From Geothermobacter hydrogeniphilus (GTDB lineage Bacteria; Desulfobacterota; Desulfuromonadia; Desulfuromonadales; Geothermobacteraceae): a stretch of 64,000 nt of DNA. The position numbers and the translations under genes were made by a program. Positions within the stretch are counted from its first letter, which is position 1, and each line of letters opens with the position of its first letter. Below are positions 1 to 10,643 of the stretch, piece by piece. The notes under the pieces were generated by a model. The model was not told the DNA's origin. It searched no databases and worked only from the letters and a program-made list of their open reading frames with translations. The stretch is from positions 62,001 through 126,000 of the forward strand of contig NZ_PPFX01000006.1 of assembly GCF_002898515.1 (NCBI RefSeq), in the 5' to 3' direction.

Positions 1-375
1 ATCGATGGCGATCTGCAGCATCTCTTCCAGGCAGAGGGCCTGGGCGCAGAGCTGTACTTCATCGCAGAGATCCTTTTTCGGTCGGCCGCGTTTGTATTCC
101 ACCGGATAGACGCTGCCGTCGGCATGAAACTCGACCACATCGGCCTGGCCGCTCAAACCGTAGCGTTTCGAACTGATTGGCAGAGTACGGACAATGCGGA
201 TATCTCCCTCCTGCCGGGATGTCCCGCTGTCGGCCCGCTCATGCAGTACCCGTCCCTCGGCGGTGAAGCGGTTTTCGCTCCATTGCTGCTCCAGGTGAAT
301 CAGGGCGCACTGCCGGGGGCAGAACTGGTAGTGCTGCAGCGCCGAGAGCATGATGTAGTCGGATTCGGCGTACAT
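1..375 (-). CDS. cas4: Cas4 exonuclease, C-terminus beyond the window
   Basis: Partial gene: 125 codons are visible from an ATG at 375 and the frame is still open at the left edge. Cas4 is a RecB-like, Fe-S-containing nuclease that trims prespacers and selects PAM-compatible ones during CRISPR adaptation. Visible family features are an early Cys motif (QFCPRQCAL, about residues 18-26), a conserved His in LHERADSG, the acidic residue in GQADVVEF and the catalytic E-x-K in VEYKRGRP. In type I-C loci cas4 is followed by cas1, cas2 and the array, so these probably lie just left of the window. The usual cas7-cas4 adjacency is broken here by two extra genes. Confidence 0.9.
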   Translation of the reverse strand, partial: MYAESDYIMLSALQHYQFCPRQCALIHLEQQWSENRFTAEGRVLHERADSGTSRQEGDIRIVRTLPISSKRYGLSGQADVVEFHADGSVYPVEYKRGRPKKDLCDEVQLCAQALCLEEMLQIAID

Positions 376-482
376 TACCTTTTCTCCAACAGCAAGTTAT
401 TGAACAGATGCGTTAACGCCGTCTGTTGCTTTCGGCAGCATCGAGTATTCTCGCTGACGTCACGGCGCGGAGGCAAAGCAAG

Positions 483-1349
483 TCAGCGGTATTGCCGCAA
501 TTTCTCCAGCAACGTCGAGCGCATACATGGTTTGTCGGCCGGATAGAGCGAGATCAAACGCTTGCCCTGTTGCTGGTAGAGCTGCTGTTTTTTGAGCATG
601 CCGATCTTGTAGTCGGCAGTATCCATCCCCCAGTACTCGATGTAGACATCGAACTCCGGAAGATAGAAGTCAGGGCGGATGGCATAGCCGTCGAGAATGC
701 GAAAGCGTTCGTCGTAGCGGTAGTTTATCCCCTCCGCATCCAGCGCCTCGCAGATCAACCGTTCTCCGTCCGATTGAACCCAGGTGCCGTCCTTGGCGCG
801 GATGTTTTTCTGCAACTCAACCTTGGTTTCGAAATTGCGTCTTTCCAGAAACACCTCGTCGAAACAGTAGTTGCAGAACGGCCTCTGAAAGGCCTTGTGG
901 CTGCGAACGTATTCGTCCGGTTCAAGCTTCACTCCACAGCGCTGGCAGAGGTGGACAGCTTGCTGCTCTGCGATATCGAGCGCCGAACGGATCAACTTGC
1001 CCGCTGCCAGAACGCTGCGTTTTACATAGTCCCGCTCAACCGGGTTACTGTAAAGATCGCGCAGGTCCGGCAAGGCTACCTTGGCTGCCGCGCCGAACGC
1101 ACCCAGAGCCTTGGCGGTATACTGCCGTACTTGCGGATGCTGGTCTCTCAGCAGGGGATGCAGCACCTTCACTGCTTCATCAGTGGGTACAATACCAGCC
1201 AGTTTGCCGAGTGCCGAAGCCGTAAGCCTCCGGACCAAAGGCGACGTCGACCGAGCCAGTTCTGCCAATTCGGTAAAAGCCGAAGCCGCAGCGCTGTTAC
1301 CCAGTTCCGTGGCTCGGGCCGCCAACTGCTTCTCGTTGGCAATGTTCAT
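483..1349 (-). CDS. HEAT-repeat / zinc-ribbon / PD-(D/E)XK-like nuclease inside the cas operon
   Basis: 288 aa. Residues about 1-125 are HEAT-like helical repeats (LVRRLTASALGKLAG, VRQYTAKALGAFG). A CxxC pair (CQRCG, about residue 135) and a second one (CNYC, about 160) suggest a zinc ribbon. The C-terminal third has the layout of a restriction-endonuclease-like or Vsr-like fold: GERLICEALDAEGINYRYDE, then IRPDFYLPE and VYIEYWG, giving a plausible E...D...E-x-(x) active site. Start ATG 1349 has a strong GGAGAGGAG site and overlaps the upstream Bro-N stop by 4 nt. It sits between cas7 and cas4, where no core I-C gene belongs. Nuclease activity is inferred from motif spacing only; a role in interference, adaptation or an independent defence is open. 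Confidence 0.65.
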   Translation of the reverse strand: MNIANEKQLAARATELGNSAAASAFTELAELARSTSPLVRRLTASALGKLAGIVPTDEAVKVLHPLLRDQHPQVRQYTAKALGAFGAAAKVALPDLRDLYSNPVERDYVKRSVLAAGKLIRSALDIAEQQAVHLCQRCGVKLEPDEYVRSHKAFQRPFCNYCFDEVFLERRNFETKVELQKNIRAKDGTWVQSDGERLICEALDAEGINYRYDERFRILDGYAIRPDFYLPEFDVYIEYWGMDTADYKIGMLKKQQLYQQQGKRLISLYPADKPCMRSTLLEKLRQYR

Positions 1350-1789
1350 GCCGCTCCTCTCCGACTGATTGCGTCTCTACAGAGCCTCCATGGCGTCACA
1401 ACCGTTATGAGTTCACGGGTGCGGGCGGTGCCGAGTTCAGGATCTTCGATTTCCTGAACCCGCTCGTAGCCGACCCTGGCCAGCCAGCGCTTGAAGGGTT
1501 CGGCCTTGGGGGAGGGGATCGACTGGATGATGCGGAAGATGCCTTCGGTGTTGGCGCAATCGGTTGTTCTGTATTTGCCGTCTGCTGCCTTTAATTTCAA
1601 CCCGTGACACTTTGTCACGACTTCACTTGCCTCTGCCCTGAGCCGCTGTTTCAGTTTGCGCCAATAGGCACCGGCATCTGAGCTGTCGGTCAGAACGCCA
1701 CAGACATCGACAACCGAAAACCACCACTCGTCATTGTGTAGTGTGCGGCGAATTTCCTTGTCTTTGAAAATGGCCAGCTTTTCTGTCAT
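1346..1789 (-). CDS. Bro-N domain protein, probably truncated
   Basis: 147 aa from the ATG at 1789. The first ~125 residues match the Bro-N/antirepressor fold found in phage and DinD-like proteins: DNEWWF-type start (LHNDEWWFSVVDVCGVLTDS), central LKLKAADGKYRTTD, and the hallmark KAEPFKRWLARVGYERVQEIEDPEL. Full Bro family proteins continue with a helical region and a second domain. Here the match stops after about ARTREL and is followed by ~20 unrelated residues, so the gene looks broken or fused. It is separated from cas7 by a perfect 10-bp hairpin and its stop overlaps the nuclease start. Phage or mobile origin inside the cas operon is an inference. Confidence 0.65.
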   Translation of the reverse strand: MTEKLAIFKDKEIRRTLHNDEWWFSVVDVCGVLTDSSDAGAYWRKLKQRLRAEASEVVTKCHGLKLKAADGKYRTTDCANTEGIFRIIQSIPSPKAEPFKRWLARVGYERVQEIEDPELGTARTRELITVVTPWRLCRDAISRRGAA

Positions 1790-1817
1790 TGTCCAATTCC
1801 CCCAAGTTGAATCAGGT

Positions 1818-1840
1818 GCGGGGTACACGCTGTACCCCGC
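1818..1840 (-). other. Perfect hairpin between cas7 and the inserted genes
   Basis: Ten-base-pair perfect stem (GCGGGGTACA / TGTACCCCGC) with a 3-nt loop, located 10 nt after the cas7 stop. There is no U-tract, so it is not a classical intrinsic terminator. It may attenuate read-through, or mark the junction where the Bro-N/nuclease pair was inserted. Confidence 0.5.
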
Positions 1841-1850
1841 ATGATCTGGA

Positions 1851-2711
1851 TTACAGCATTTCGATGATCTCGATCCCGTTCGGAGCATCCCCGACTGTCA
1901 CATCGTAATCCTTGAACGAACGCGCCGGACCTTCGGTGCGGCTGTTGCGCTTGATCTCGATCAGGTCGAACAGCTTGTGGGCGGGGGCGTTGCCGAGCTT
2001 GTCCTGATGCTTGAAGACGAACAGTTTCTGGCTGCTCATCAGGCCTCTGGCAGCGGATCGGTCATGCTCAAACATGTTGATCAGCGCATTCCAGAGCAGT
2101 TCCAGATCTTCATCAGAAAACCCGGTTTTCTCAGCCAGGGGAGCAGAAATAAAGCCTTGGGCGACGTAAAGACCATAGGGAACGATATGTTTGCGCCCCA
2201 TGGTGCGTTCTTTTTCCAGGTCTTTTTCGTTGGTCACCGCCATGCGGGTGATGCTGACCTCCTGTGACAGGATCGGATCGACGCTTTTGGCAAAGGCCAA
2301 TTGCACCGGGCCACGCACCTGACCACAGTTGATCTCGGTGGTCATGACAGCACCAAAGCTGCGGATGTCGTAGAAATTGGCGCACATCCAGCCGGTGATT
2401 TTTTTCGCGTCTTCAATATTTTTCGGCAATTTTTTCTTTTCCGGTTTAAGGTCAAACTGTTTGTAGGCCATCTCGTTGGTGCGATTGAGAACGGCCTTTT
2501 CCTGCACATAGATGCTGTACCCCTCGGCCCCTTCCTTGGCGAGGGCGACATGGTTGCGGATTTTCCGCTTCAGACAGACATCAGTGACCAAGCCGTACCC
2601 GGTTTCCGGATCGACGCGCGGTGTATTGCCGGCATCGGGGTCACCGTTGGGGTTGCCGTTTTCAACATCGAAAAGCAGTGCGAACTCGTAGCGATTGGCG
2701 ATTGCGGTCAT
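1851..2711 (-). CDS. cas7c: Type I-C Cascade backbone subunit Cas7 (Csd2)
   Basis: 286 aa, normal length for Csd2. Cas7 forms the helical backbone of the type I-C Cascade and holds the crRNA. The N-terminus shows the RAMP-type first strand followed by the family signature (YEFALLFDVENGNPNGDPD), then TPRVDPETGYGLVTDVCLKRKIRN, and later the FGAVMTTEINCGQVRGPVQ glycine-rich segment and VSITRMAV. It follows cas8c with a 3-nt gap and is the last gene of the uninterrupted interference block cas3-cas5-cas8c-cas7. Confidence 0.95.
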   Translation of the reverse strand: MTAIANRYEFALLFDVENGNPNGDPDAGNTPRVDPETGYGLVTDVCLKRKIRNHVALAKEGAEGYSIYVQEKAVLNRTNEMAYKQFDLKPEKKKLPKNIEDAKKITGWMCANFYDIRSFGAVMTTEINCGQVRGPVQLAFAKSVDPILSQEVSITRMAVTNEKDLEKERTMGRKHIVPYGLYVAQGFISAPLAEKTGFSDEDLELLWNALINMFEHDRSAARGLMSSQKLFVFKHQDKLGNAPAHKLFDLIEIKRNSRTEGPARSFKDYDVTVGDAPNGIEIIEML

Positions 2712-2714
2712 GGT

Positions 2715-5149
<2,435 letters not shown>

Positions 5150-7333
5150 TTATGAGATAAGTTCTTCCGGGTTCCAGACTTCGCTTTCATCGATGCAAAG
5201 GCCGACACTGTCCTGATAAGCGGACAGATTCCTCAACACCGGAAACTGTTCCGCCACCATCTCCAACGCGCCGGCGGAATTCAGTACGGCAAATTCCCTG
5301 GAGCGCACCGCGACCGTGTAGGTTTGCAGTTTTCGCAGAACCGCTCGTGGAAACTCTGTGTAACGCAGTTGCTGAACAAGCATTTCCGCTTCGGCTTCGC
5401 CTGGTATGATCACTCCGACGGTTTCATCCTCGATAAAGCGGAAGGCCTCGGCAGTCTCGCGAAAGGGAAAATAGAGTTCCGGAGTCAGCTGGTTCAGCAG
5501 TGGATAAATCTTCTTTTTATCCAGTTCCTGCACATCGTAGAGCAGCGCGAAATAGCGCCGCATCATTTCCAGGCCGATCGGGTCGGCCTCCGGCAGGCTG
5601 CGCAGCGCCTCGGCCGCCCGCGAGGCACAACGCTTGACCCAGGGCATGCGTGGCGGCTGCTCCGGTTCGTAGACGTAAACCTGGCCAAGTTGACCAATCT
5701 CATTCAGCTTTCCTTCCCGGTTACAGCGCCCGGCGGCCTGGGCGATGGAATCGAGGCCGGCCATGGCCCGGTAAACAACCGGGAAGTCAAGATCGACTCC
5801 CGCCTCAACCAAGGAGGTCGAAACGACCCGACAGGACTTTTCCTGTTTCAGCCTCAGACGGATTTTGTTCAGCACCCGACGCCGATGTTGCGGATACATA
5901 TTGGTGGAAAGATGATAGTTCCCCTCTGTTTCCGGCAGCCGCTCGAAGAGCGCCCGTGCCTGCGGCTTGGTCGAAACGATGCAGAGCACCTGATCCTCTG
6001 TGGCCAGTTTTTCGACCAGAGCTTCATTTGACAATTGGCCGACAAACTCAACCCGGGTACGACACAAGTCACGGTAGAGTCGCTGTGGTTGATCGATGAT
6101 TTCACAGATCGCCGGCAGTCGGTTGCGCAGAGTGCTGTCATCCAGCGCCGGCTGGGTAGCGGTGCAGAGTACCACTGTGCAACGGTAATGCTCGACCAGT
6201 TCACGCAGCGCCGCCAGGCAGGATTCGAGGTATTCGGTGGGAATCGTCTGGGCTTCATCCAGAACGATTACGCTGCCGGCGATGTTGTGCAGCTTGCGAC
6301 AACGGGACGGCTTGTTGCTGAACAGCGATTCGAAGAACTGGACGTTGGTGGTCACGACCAGCGGTGCGTCCCAGTTCTCTGTTGCCAGACCCCTCCGGCG
6401 ATTGTACCCGGCTTCCTCCGGCTGGTCACTTTCCTTGTAGTTGCAGTGATGCTCCAGCACCTGCTCGCGGCCGAGAATATCCTGAAAGACTTTTGCGTTC
6501 TGTTCGATGATCGAGGTGAAGGGAATGGCATAGATGACCCGGCTCTGTCCGTTCGCAACCGCATGATCCAGCGCGAATGCCAGGGATGACAAGGTTTTGC
6601 CGCCGCCGGTCGGTACGGTCAGGGAAAAAATCTGCGGCTTCAAGCGGGCTTTGCTTCGGCACTGGGCGAGGATCTCCTGTCGCAGGCGGTTGACGGCTGT
6701 CGGCTCGGCGTGAACGGCAAGGTCAGTCAGGTGGGCATCAAGCTTGTCCCGCAGGTCGGTAAGCGATGCAATCGAATCAGGGCGCGCGCCACTTTTCTCC
6801 GGGGAACAGAACCTTTCGGTATCGAGAAAATCGGCATCCACCAGACAGGAGAACAACATCCGGGTAAAAAATGCCAGACTGAAACCGGCGTGCTGCCGGT
6901 CTGCTCTGAATGGCGGACGTAATTTGTTGCCGAGTTCAATCTCCGGGAGGAGGACGACATCATCCGGAACCTTGCTGAGTTTCAGCCGGTAGTGAAGTTC
7001 TGATTCCTGTGTGCCACCATCCGGCAGACCACCGTGGTGTCCGGCTATGGCGTAGGCCAAAAGTTTGCCGAACGGACCGGTCTCCTCTGCCGCCAGGCGC
7101 GCGCCGAAGGTCGAATGATCAACCCTCCGAGAACTTCCTTCGAGGCGTTCGATAAATCGGCTGGTCGCTTTGCCGGCATCATGCAGCAGGCCAGCCAGCC
7201 GCCCCCAATCCCCGGCCCCGAACGCCGCCGAAAATTTCTCCGCCAGTTCCGCCACCCCTCGCAGATGCTCTTCCAGCGGCTGCCAATCCTCCTTATCCGG
7301 CGAATCGGTCGAATGCGCATAAAATTCCATCAT
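5150..7333 (-). CDS. cas3: Cas3 HD nuclease-helicase
   Basis: 727 aa. Cas3 is recruited by target-bound Cascade, nicks and unwinds the DNA and degrades it 3' to 5'. An N-terminal HD domain is visible (GLLHDAGKAT at ~50, DHSTFGARLA), followed by a superfamily-2 helicase with Walker A PTGGGKTLSS (~240), DEAQ box VIVLDEAQTIP, motif III CTATQPAL and motif VI QAAGRCNREGK. All catalytic motifs look intact. The ATG at 7333 overlaps the stop of the upstream HIRAN gene, tying the two together translationally. Confidence 0.95.
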   Translation of the reverse strand: MMEFYAHSTDSPDKEDWQPLEEHLRGVAELAEKFSAAFGAGDWGRLAGLLHDAGKATSRFIERLEGSSRRVDHSTFGARLAAEETGPFGKLLAYAIAGHHGGLPDGGTQESELHYRLKLSKVPDDVVLLPEIELGNKLRPPFRADRQHAGFSLAFFTRMLFSCLVDADFLDTERFCSPEKSGARPDSIASLTDLRDKLDAHLTDLAVHAEPTAVNRLRQEILAQCRSKARLKPQIFSLTVPTGGGKTLSSLAFALDHAVANGQSRVIYAIPFTSIIEQNAKVFQDILGREQVLEHHCNYKESDQPEEAGYNRRRGLATENWDAPLVVTTNVQFFESLFSNKPSRCRKLHNIAGSVIVLDEAQTIPTEYLESCLAALRELVEHYRCTVVLCTATQPALDDSTLRNRLPAICEIIDQPQRLYRDLCRTRVEFVGQLSNEALVEKLATEDQVLCIVSTKPQARALFERLPETEGNYHLSTNMYPQHRRRVLNKIRLRLKQEKSCRVVSTSLVEAGVDLDFPVVYRAMAGLDSIAQAAGRCNREGKLNEIGQLGQVYVYEPEQPPRMPWVKRCASRAAEALRSLPEADPIGLEMMRRYFALLYDVQELDKKKIYPLLNQLTPELYFPFRETAEAFRFIEDETVGVIIPGEAEAEMLVQQLRYTEFPRAVLRKLQTYTVAVRSREFAVLNSAGALEMVAEQFPVLRNLSAYQDSVGLCIDESEVWNPEELIS

Positions 7334-7725
7334 CCAACCTCCAACTCCACCTCGACCTTCAGCATCTGCCAGGGGGCCGTATGCGGGTCGACCTTCAGCA
7401 CCCGGGCGTTCAATGTCGCTCCCTGCCGCAACAGCCTGCTGAGGTGGTGGTTATCACTGCGCGGCACATAGCCGAGTTTGTGGCTGCGCCAGTCGATGCG
7501 CACGGCATAACGGTCATGGGGGTTGTCCGGTTCGGCGACCAGGTCAAGCACGGCGCCGGCAGCCATGCGGGCGACCAGGCGCGGCCCGGCGTAATATTGA
7601 AACCCGGCGACGGAAAACCTGTTCAGCCGATAGCGCCGTTGTGGGGTGGCCGCGGCGGTGCGGGTCAATCCGGCCGGCAACAACAGCAAGAGCGTTTTCA
7701 GGAATGATCTTCTGGGAATTGTCAT
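7330..7725 (-). CDS. HIRAN-domain protein with a Tat-like leader
   Basis: 131 aa. The first ~27 residues resemble a twin-arginine signal (PRRSFLKTLLLLLPAGLTRTAAA). The rest is a HIRAN domain: FQYYAGPRLVARMAAGAVLDLVAEPDNPHDRYAVRIDW then KLGYVPRSDNHHLSRLL. HIRAN domains bind free DNA 3' ends in helicases such as HLTF and occur as standalone bacterial proteins. Start ATG 7725 has a GGGAGGGG site. It is the first gene of the cas transcription unit and overlaps cas3 by 4 nt. An exported DNA-binding domain is puzzling, so the leader may instead be a membrane anchor or fortuitous. Confidence 0.75.
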   Translation of the reverse strand: MTIPRRSFLKTLLLLLPAGLTRTAAATPQRRYRLNRFSVAGFQYYAGPRLVARMAAGAVLDLVAEPDNPHDRYAVRIDWRSHKLGYVPRSDNHHLSRLLRQGATLNARVLKVDPHTAPWQMLKVEVELEVG

Positions 7726-7824
7726 GGTCCCCTCCCGATTTATGGATGGTTGTTCCTATCCTCTCCAGCTATGCGACAGAATGCGTCGTAATGAAAATCC
7801 CGCCGTTGATGTTATCGCTGCCTC

Positions 7825-7853
7825 CGTATGGGCGCCCGGACGGTCGCCCATAC
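7825..7853. repeat. REP-like palindrome, GTATGGGCG variant
   Basis: Imperfect palindrome with arms GTATGGGCG and CGCCCATAC around a CCGGACGGT core. It resembles the GTAG-GGGCGACCGG-CCGGTCGCCCC elements at 38488, 39203 and 61639. Confidence 0.55.
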
Positions 7854-7997
7854 GGGTTCTATTTTCTCCGACCATTGTGACAGAATAATTCACAACATCT
7901 CGCGCTGTTCCAAATCCAATCCATTGTAACGATACAATCTCAAAAAAATCTCACATTCAACAGGCTGAAATTATTGCCGTTGGTTTCGGACTGTCAC

Positions 7998-8157
7998 CTG
8001 AATCAGTGAGTTTCTGTTGGATGGAGAGTGCACGTGCTTGGTCTGAATGGGGTTTCCAAAAATCTGAAGCGCACCCCTAGGTTCGCTGGTGATTTTTGGG
8101 AAGCTCAGGCAGATCAATGACTTGGGCTATCCGCCAACAAGGAGCTCACTGATTCAG
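7998..8157 (+). repeat. Foldback element A, copy 1 (MITE-like)
   Basis: 160 bp with perfect 13-bp terminal inverted repeats (CTGAATCAGTGAG / CTCACTGATTCAG). An inner inverted repeat (TTCCAAAAATC ... GATTTTTGGGAA) lets the element fold on itself. It has no coding capacity. Four further full-length copies lie in this window (9599, 38319, 39261, 53659). Confidence 0.88.
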
Positions 8158-8282
8158 GTGTCAGATTTAAGGGGGAGGGTGGCAAACCGAACGGGCGGTG
8201 ATGCCGGTATGCGGGTTGTGCGGGGGGGATGGTTCTGTTCTTCGGGGAAAAGGGTCGGGGACGTGTTCTGTTGCGACCGGGT

Positions 8283-9470
8283 TCACCCCACCGACCGGCT
8301 CAGCAGCCGGATGCCCTGCTCCAGCCCTTCGAGGGTGAGGGGAAACATCCGCTTGTCCATGATCTGCCGGACCATGCCGATCGACTGGGTGAAGTGCCAC
8401 CAGCCGTGCGGGGTGGGGTTGAGCCAGATGGCGTCGGGGTAGGCGTCGAGCAGGCGTTGGCACCAGATGTAGCCGGCTTCGTCGTTGTAGTGTTCGACGC
8501 TGCCGCCGACCATGGAAATTTCGTAGGGGCTCATCGCCGCGTCGCCGACGAAGATCAGCTTGTAGTCGGAGCCGTAGGTGTTGATCAGGTCGTGCAGGTC
8601 GATCCGCTCGGCCCGGTAGCGCTGGTTGTCGCGCCAGACGCTTTCGTAGATGAAGTTGTGGAAGTAGAAGTATTCGAGGTTCTTGAACTCGCTGCGGGCG
8701 GCGGAGAAGAGTTCTTCGCAGACCCGGATGTGTTCGTCCATCGAGCCGCCGACATCGAAGAACAGCAGCACCTTGACCTTGTTGTGGCGTTCCGGAACCA
8801 ACTGCAGGTCGAGACAGCCGGCGTTATCGGCGGTGGCGCGGATGGTGGCCGGCAGGTCGAGGACCTCCGGCGCCCCGTCGCGGGTGAAATGTCGCAGCCG
8901 CCGCAGGGCGAGCTTGATGTTGCGGGTGCCGAGTTCGACCGAGTCGTCGAGGTTTTTGAATTCCCGTCGGTCCCAGACCTTGACCGCCCGCCGGTGGCGG
9001 GACTCATGCTGACCGATGCGGATACCCTCCGGATTGTAGCCGTAGGCGCCGAACGGAGAGCGGCCGGCGGTGCCGATCCAGCGGTTGCCGCCCTGGTGGC
9101 GCTCCTGCTGCTCGGCCAGGCGTTTTTTCAGGGTCTCCATCAGCTTTTCGAAGCCGCCGAGGGCTTCGATCTGTGCTTTTTCTTCCTCGGAGAGGATCAG
9201 TTCGCTCAGCCTGCGCAACCATTCCTCGGGGATTTCAGCCTCCAGCTCCTCGCCGAGGTTCTCGATCCCGTCGAAATATTGGGCGAAGACCCGGTCGAAC
9301 TTGTCGAAGTGGGTCTCGTCCTTGACCAGGCAGAGCCGCGCCAGGTAGTAGAAATCCTCGACGTTGCCCCAGACCACCTGCTTGTCGAGGGCTTCGAGCA
9401 GTCCCAGGTATTCGCGGATGGTGACCGGGATCTTGGCCTGTTTCAGTTGCAGAAAAAAGTCGACCAGCAT
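8283..9470 (-). CDS. VWA-domain protein, partner of a MoxR ATPase (CoxE-like)
   Basis: 395 aa. The C-terminal half is a von Willebrand A domain with an altered MIDAS: LLFFDVGGSMDEH (about 230), so D-x-G-G-S rather than D-x-S-x-S, plus LIFVGDAAMSPYEI further on. The N-terminal half (IPVTIREYLGLLEALDK) matches the CoxE-type family. Such proteins work with MoxR AAA+ ATPases as chaperones that mature or remodel metalloenzymes, as CoxD/CoxE do for CO dehydrogenase. The MoxR partner lies just upstream (9762-10604), separated by two interspersed repeats. The client here is unknown. Confidence 0.82.
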   Translation of the reverse strand: MLVDFFLQLKQAKIPVTIREYLGLLEALDKQVVWGNVEDFYYLARLCLVKDETHFDKFDRVFAQYFDGIENLGEELEAEIPEEWLRRLSELILSEEEKAQIEALGGFEKLMETLKKRLAEQQERHQGGNRWIGTAGRSPFGAYGYNPEGIRIGQHESRHRRAVKVWDRREFKNLDDSVELGTRNIKLALRRLRHFTRDGAPEVLDLPATIRATADNAGCLDLQLVPERHNKVKVLLFFDVGGSMDEHIRVCEELFSAARSEFKNLEYFYFHNFIYESVWRDNQRYRAERIDLHDLINTYGSDYKLIFVGDAAMSPYEISMVGGSVEHYNDEAGYIWCQRLLDAYPDAIWLNPTPHGWWHFTQSIGMVRQIMDKRMFPLTLEGLEQGIRLLSRSVG

Positions 9471-9490
9471 GGGTAGAATCTTTCAAAGGC

Positions 9491-9597
9491 AAAAAACATT
9501 TAACGCAGAGGCGGAGAGAAATCTTTTTTGGATTTTAAAATCAAAGAAGAGGCTTTTGTTTCTCTCTGCGTCCCTCCTTCTCCGCGGCTCTCCGTTG
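9491..9597. repeat. Long imperfect palindrome, family D, copy 1
   Basis: Arms TTTAACGCAGAGGCGGAGAG and a matching CTCCGCGGCTCTCCGTT end around an AT-rich centre (TTTTTTGGATTTTAAAATC). It lies between the moxR and VWA genes, directly beside foldback element A copy 2. Confidence 0.75.
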
Positions 9598-9598
9598 C

Positions 9599-9758
9599 CT
9601 GAATCCGTGAGTCCCTTGTCGGCGGACAGCACAAGTCATTGATCTGCCTGAGCTTCCCAAAAATCACCAGCGAACCTATGGGTGCGCTTCAGATTTTTGG
9701 AAACCTCATTCAGGCCAAGCACTTGCACTCTCCATCCAACAGGAACTCACTGATTCAG
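9599..9758 (-). repeat. Foldback element A, copy 2
   Basis: 160 bp, inverted relative to copy 1, with ends CTGAATCCGTGAG and CTCACTGATTCAG. It ends 3 bp from the moxR stop codon. Confidence 0.88.
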
Positions 9759-9761
9759 GCG

Positions 9762-10604
9762 TTAAAAAGCGCTTCGTGCCTTTCTCGCGAACTTCTCAAA
9801 CAGCCCCAGATCCTGCTCATTCTTCAGCAGCGCGCCGTGCAGCGGCGGGATCGCCTTGCCGGGTTGTTTGCTGTGCAGGGCCTCGGGGGGAATATCCTCG
9901 GCCACCAGCAGCTTGAGCCAGTCGAGCAGCTCGGAGGTGGAGGGCTTCTTCTTCAGACCGGGCACCTCACGGATGCCGAAGAAGGTTTCCAGGGCGGCCC
10001 GCAGCAGGTTCTGCTTGATGCCCGGGTAGTGAACCTCGACGATCTGCGCCATGGTCCCGGCGTCGGGGAAGCGGATGTAGTGGAAGAAGCAGCGGCGCAG
10101 AAAAGCGTCCGGCAGCTCTTTCTCGTTGTTGCTGGTGATGATGATCACCGGGCGGTGCTTCGCCCGGATCAGCTGCCGGGTCTCGTAGACGTAGAACTCC
10201 ATCCGGTCGAGTTCCTGCAGCAGGTCGTTGGGAAACTCGATGTCGGCCTTGTCGACCTCGTCGATCAGCAGCACCGCCCGCTGTTCCGATTCGAAGGCTT
10301 CCCAGAGCTTGCCCTTGACGATGTAGTTGCTGATGTCGTGGACCCGCTCGTCGCCGAGCTGCGAGTCGCGCAGCCGGGAGACGGCATCGTATTCGTAGAG
10401 CCCCTGGTGGGCTTTGGTGGTCGACTTGATGTGCCACTGGAAGAGCGGCATGCCGAGGGCGCGGGCGACCTCTTCGGCGAGCATGGTCTTGCCGGTGCCC
10501 GGCTCGCCCTTGATCAGCAGGGGGCGGCCGAGGGTGATGGCGGCGTTGACCGCCAGGTTGAGATCATCGGTGGCAACGTAGGAATCGGTTCCGGTAAATT
10601 TCAT
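9762..10604 (-). CDS. MoxR-family AAA+ ATPase (CoxD-like)
   Basis: 280 aa. Walker A GEPGTGKTMLAEE (~residues 35-47), Walker B AVLLIDEVDKAD (~110), sensor 1 IIITSNNEKELPDAFLRRC. MoxR ATPases pair with VWA proteins to activate enzyme complexes, often by inserting or rearranging metal cofactors. The downstream gene encodes the VWA partner. The ATG at 10604 has an AGGA site. A link to maturation of the tungsten/Fe-S enzymes encoded elsewhere in the window is possible but not shown. Confidence 0.9.
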   Translation of the reverse strand: MKFTGTDSYVATDDLNLAVNAAITLGRPLLIKGEPGTGKTMLAEEVARALGMPLFQWHIKSTTKAHQGLYEYDAVSRLRDSQLGDERVHDISNYIVKGKLWEAFESEQRAVLLIDEVDKADIEFPNDLLQELDRMEFYVYETRQLIRAKHRPVIIITSNNEKELPDAFLRRCFFHYIRFPDAGTMAQIVEVHYPGIKQNLLRAALETFFGIREVPGLKKKPSTSELLDWLKLLVAEDIPPEALHSKQPGKAIPPLHGALLKNEQDLGLFEKFARKARSAF

Positions 10605-10643
10605 GATGTTCCTGTGGGTTGTTTAACCTGAATCAGGTTTAAG

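Larger units (their letters stand above)
7726..8282. other. Gene-free stretch upstream of the cas operon
   Basis: 557 bp without a credible gene. It holds a REP-like palindrome (7825-7853), an AT-rich segment with an ATTGTA-N4-TACAAT palindrome (7923-7938) that could be an operator for the minus-strand cas unit, and a complete foldback element (7998-8157). No clear -10/-35 pair could be fixed. Confidence 0.6.

Noticed and set aside
1818-1840. Intrinsic terminator after cas7
   Set aside because: The stem is perfect but no T-tract follows, so it is listed only as a hairpin.
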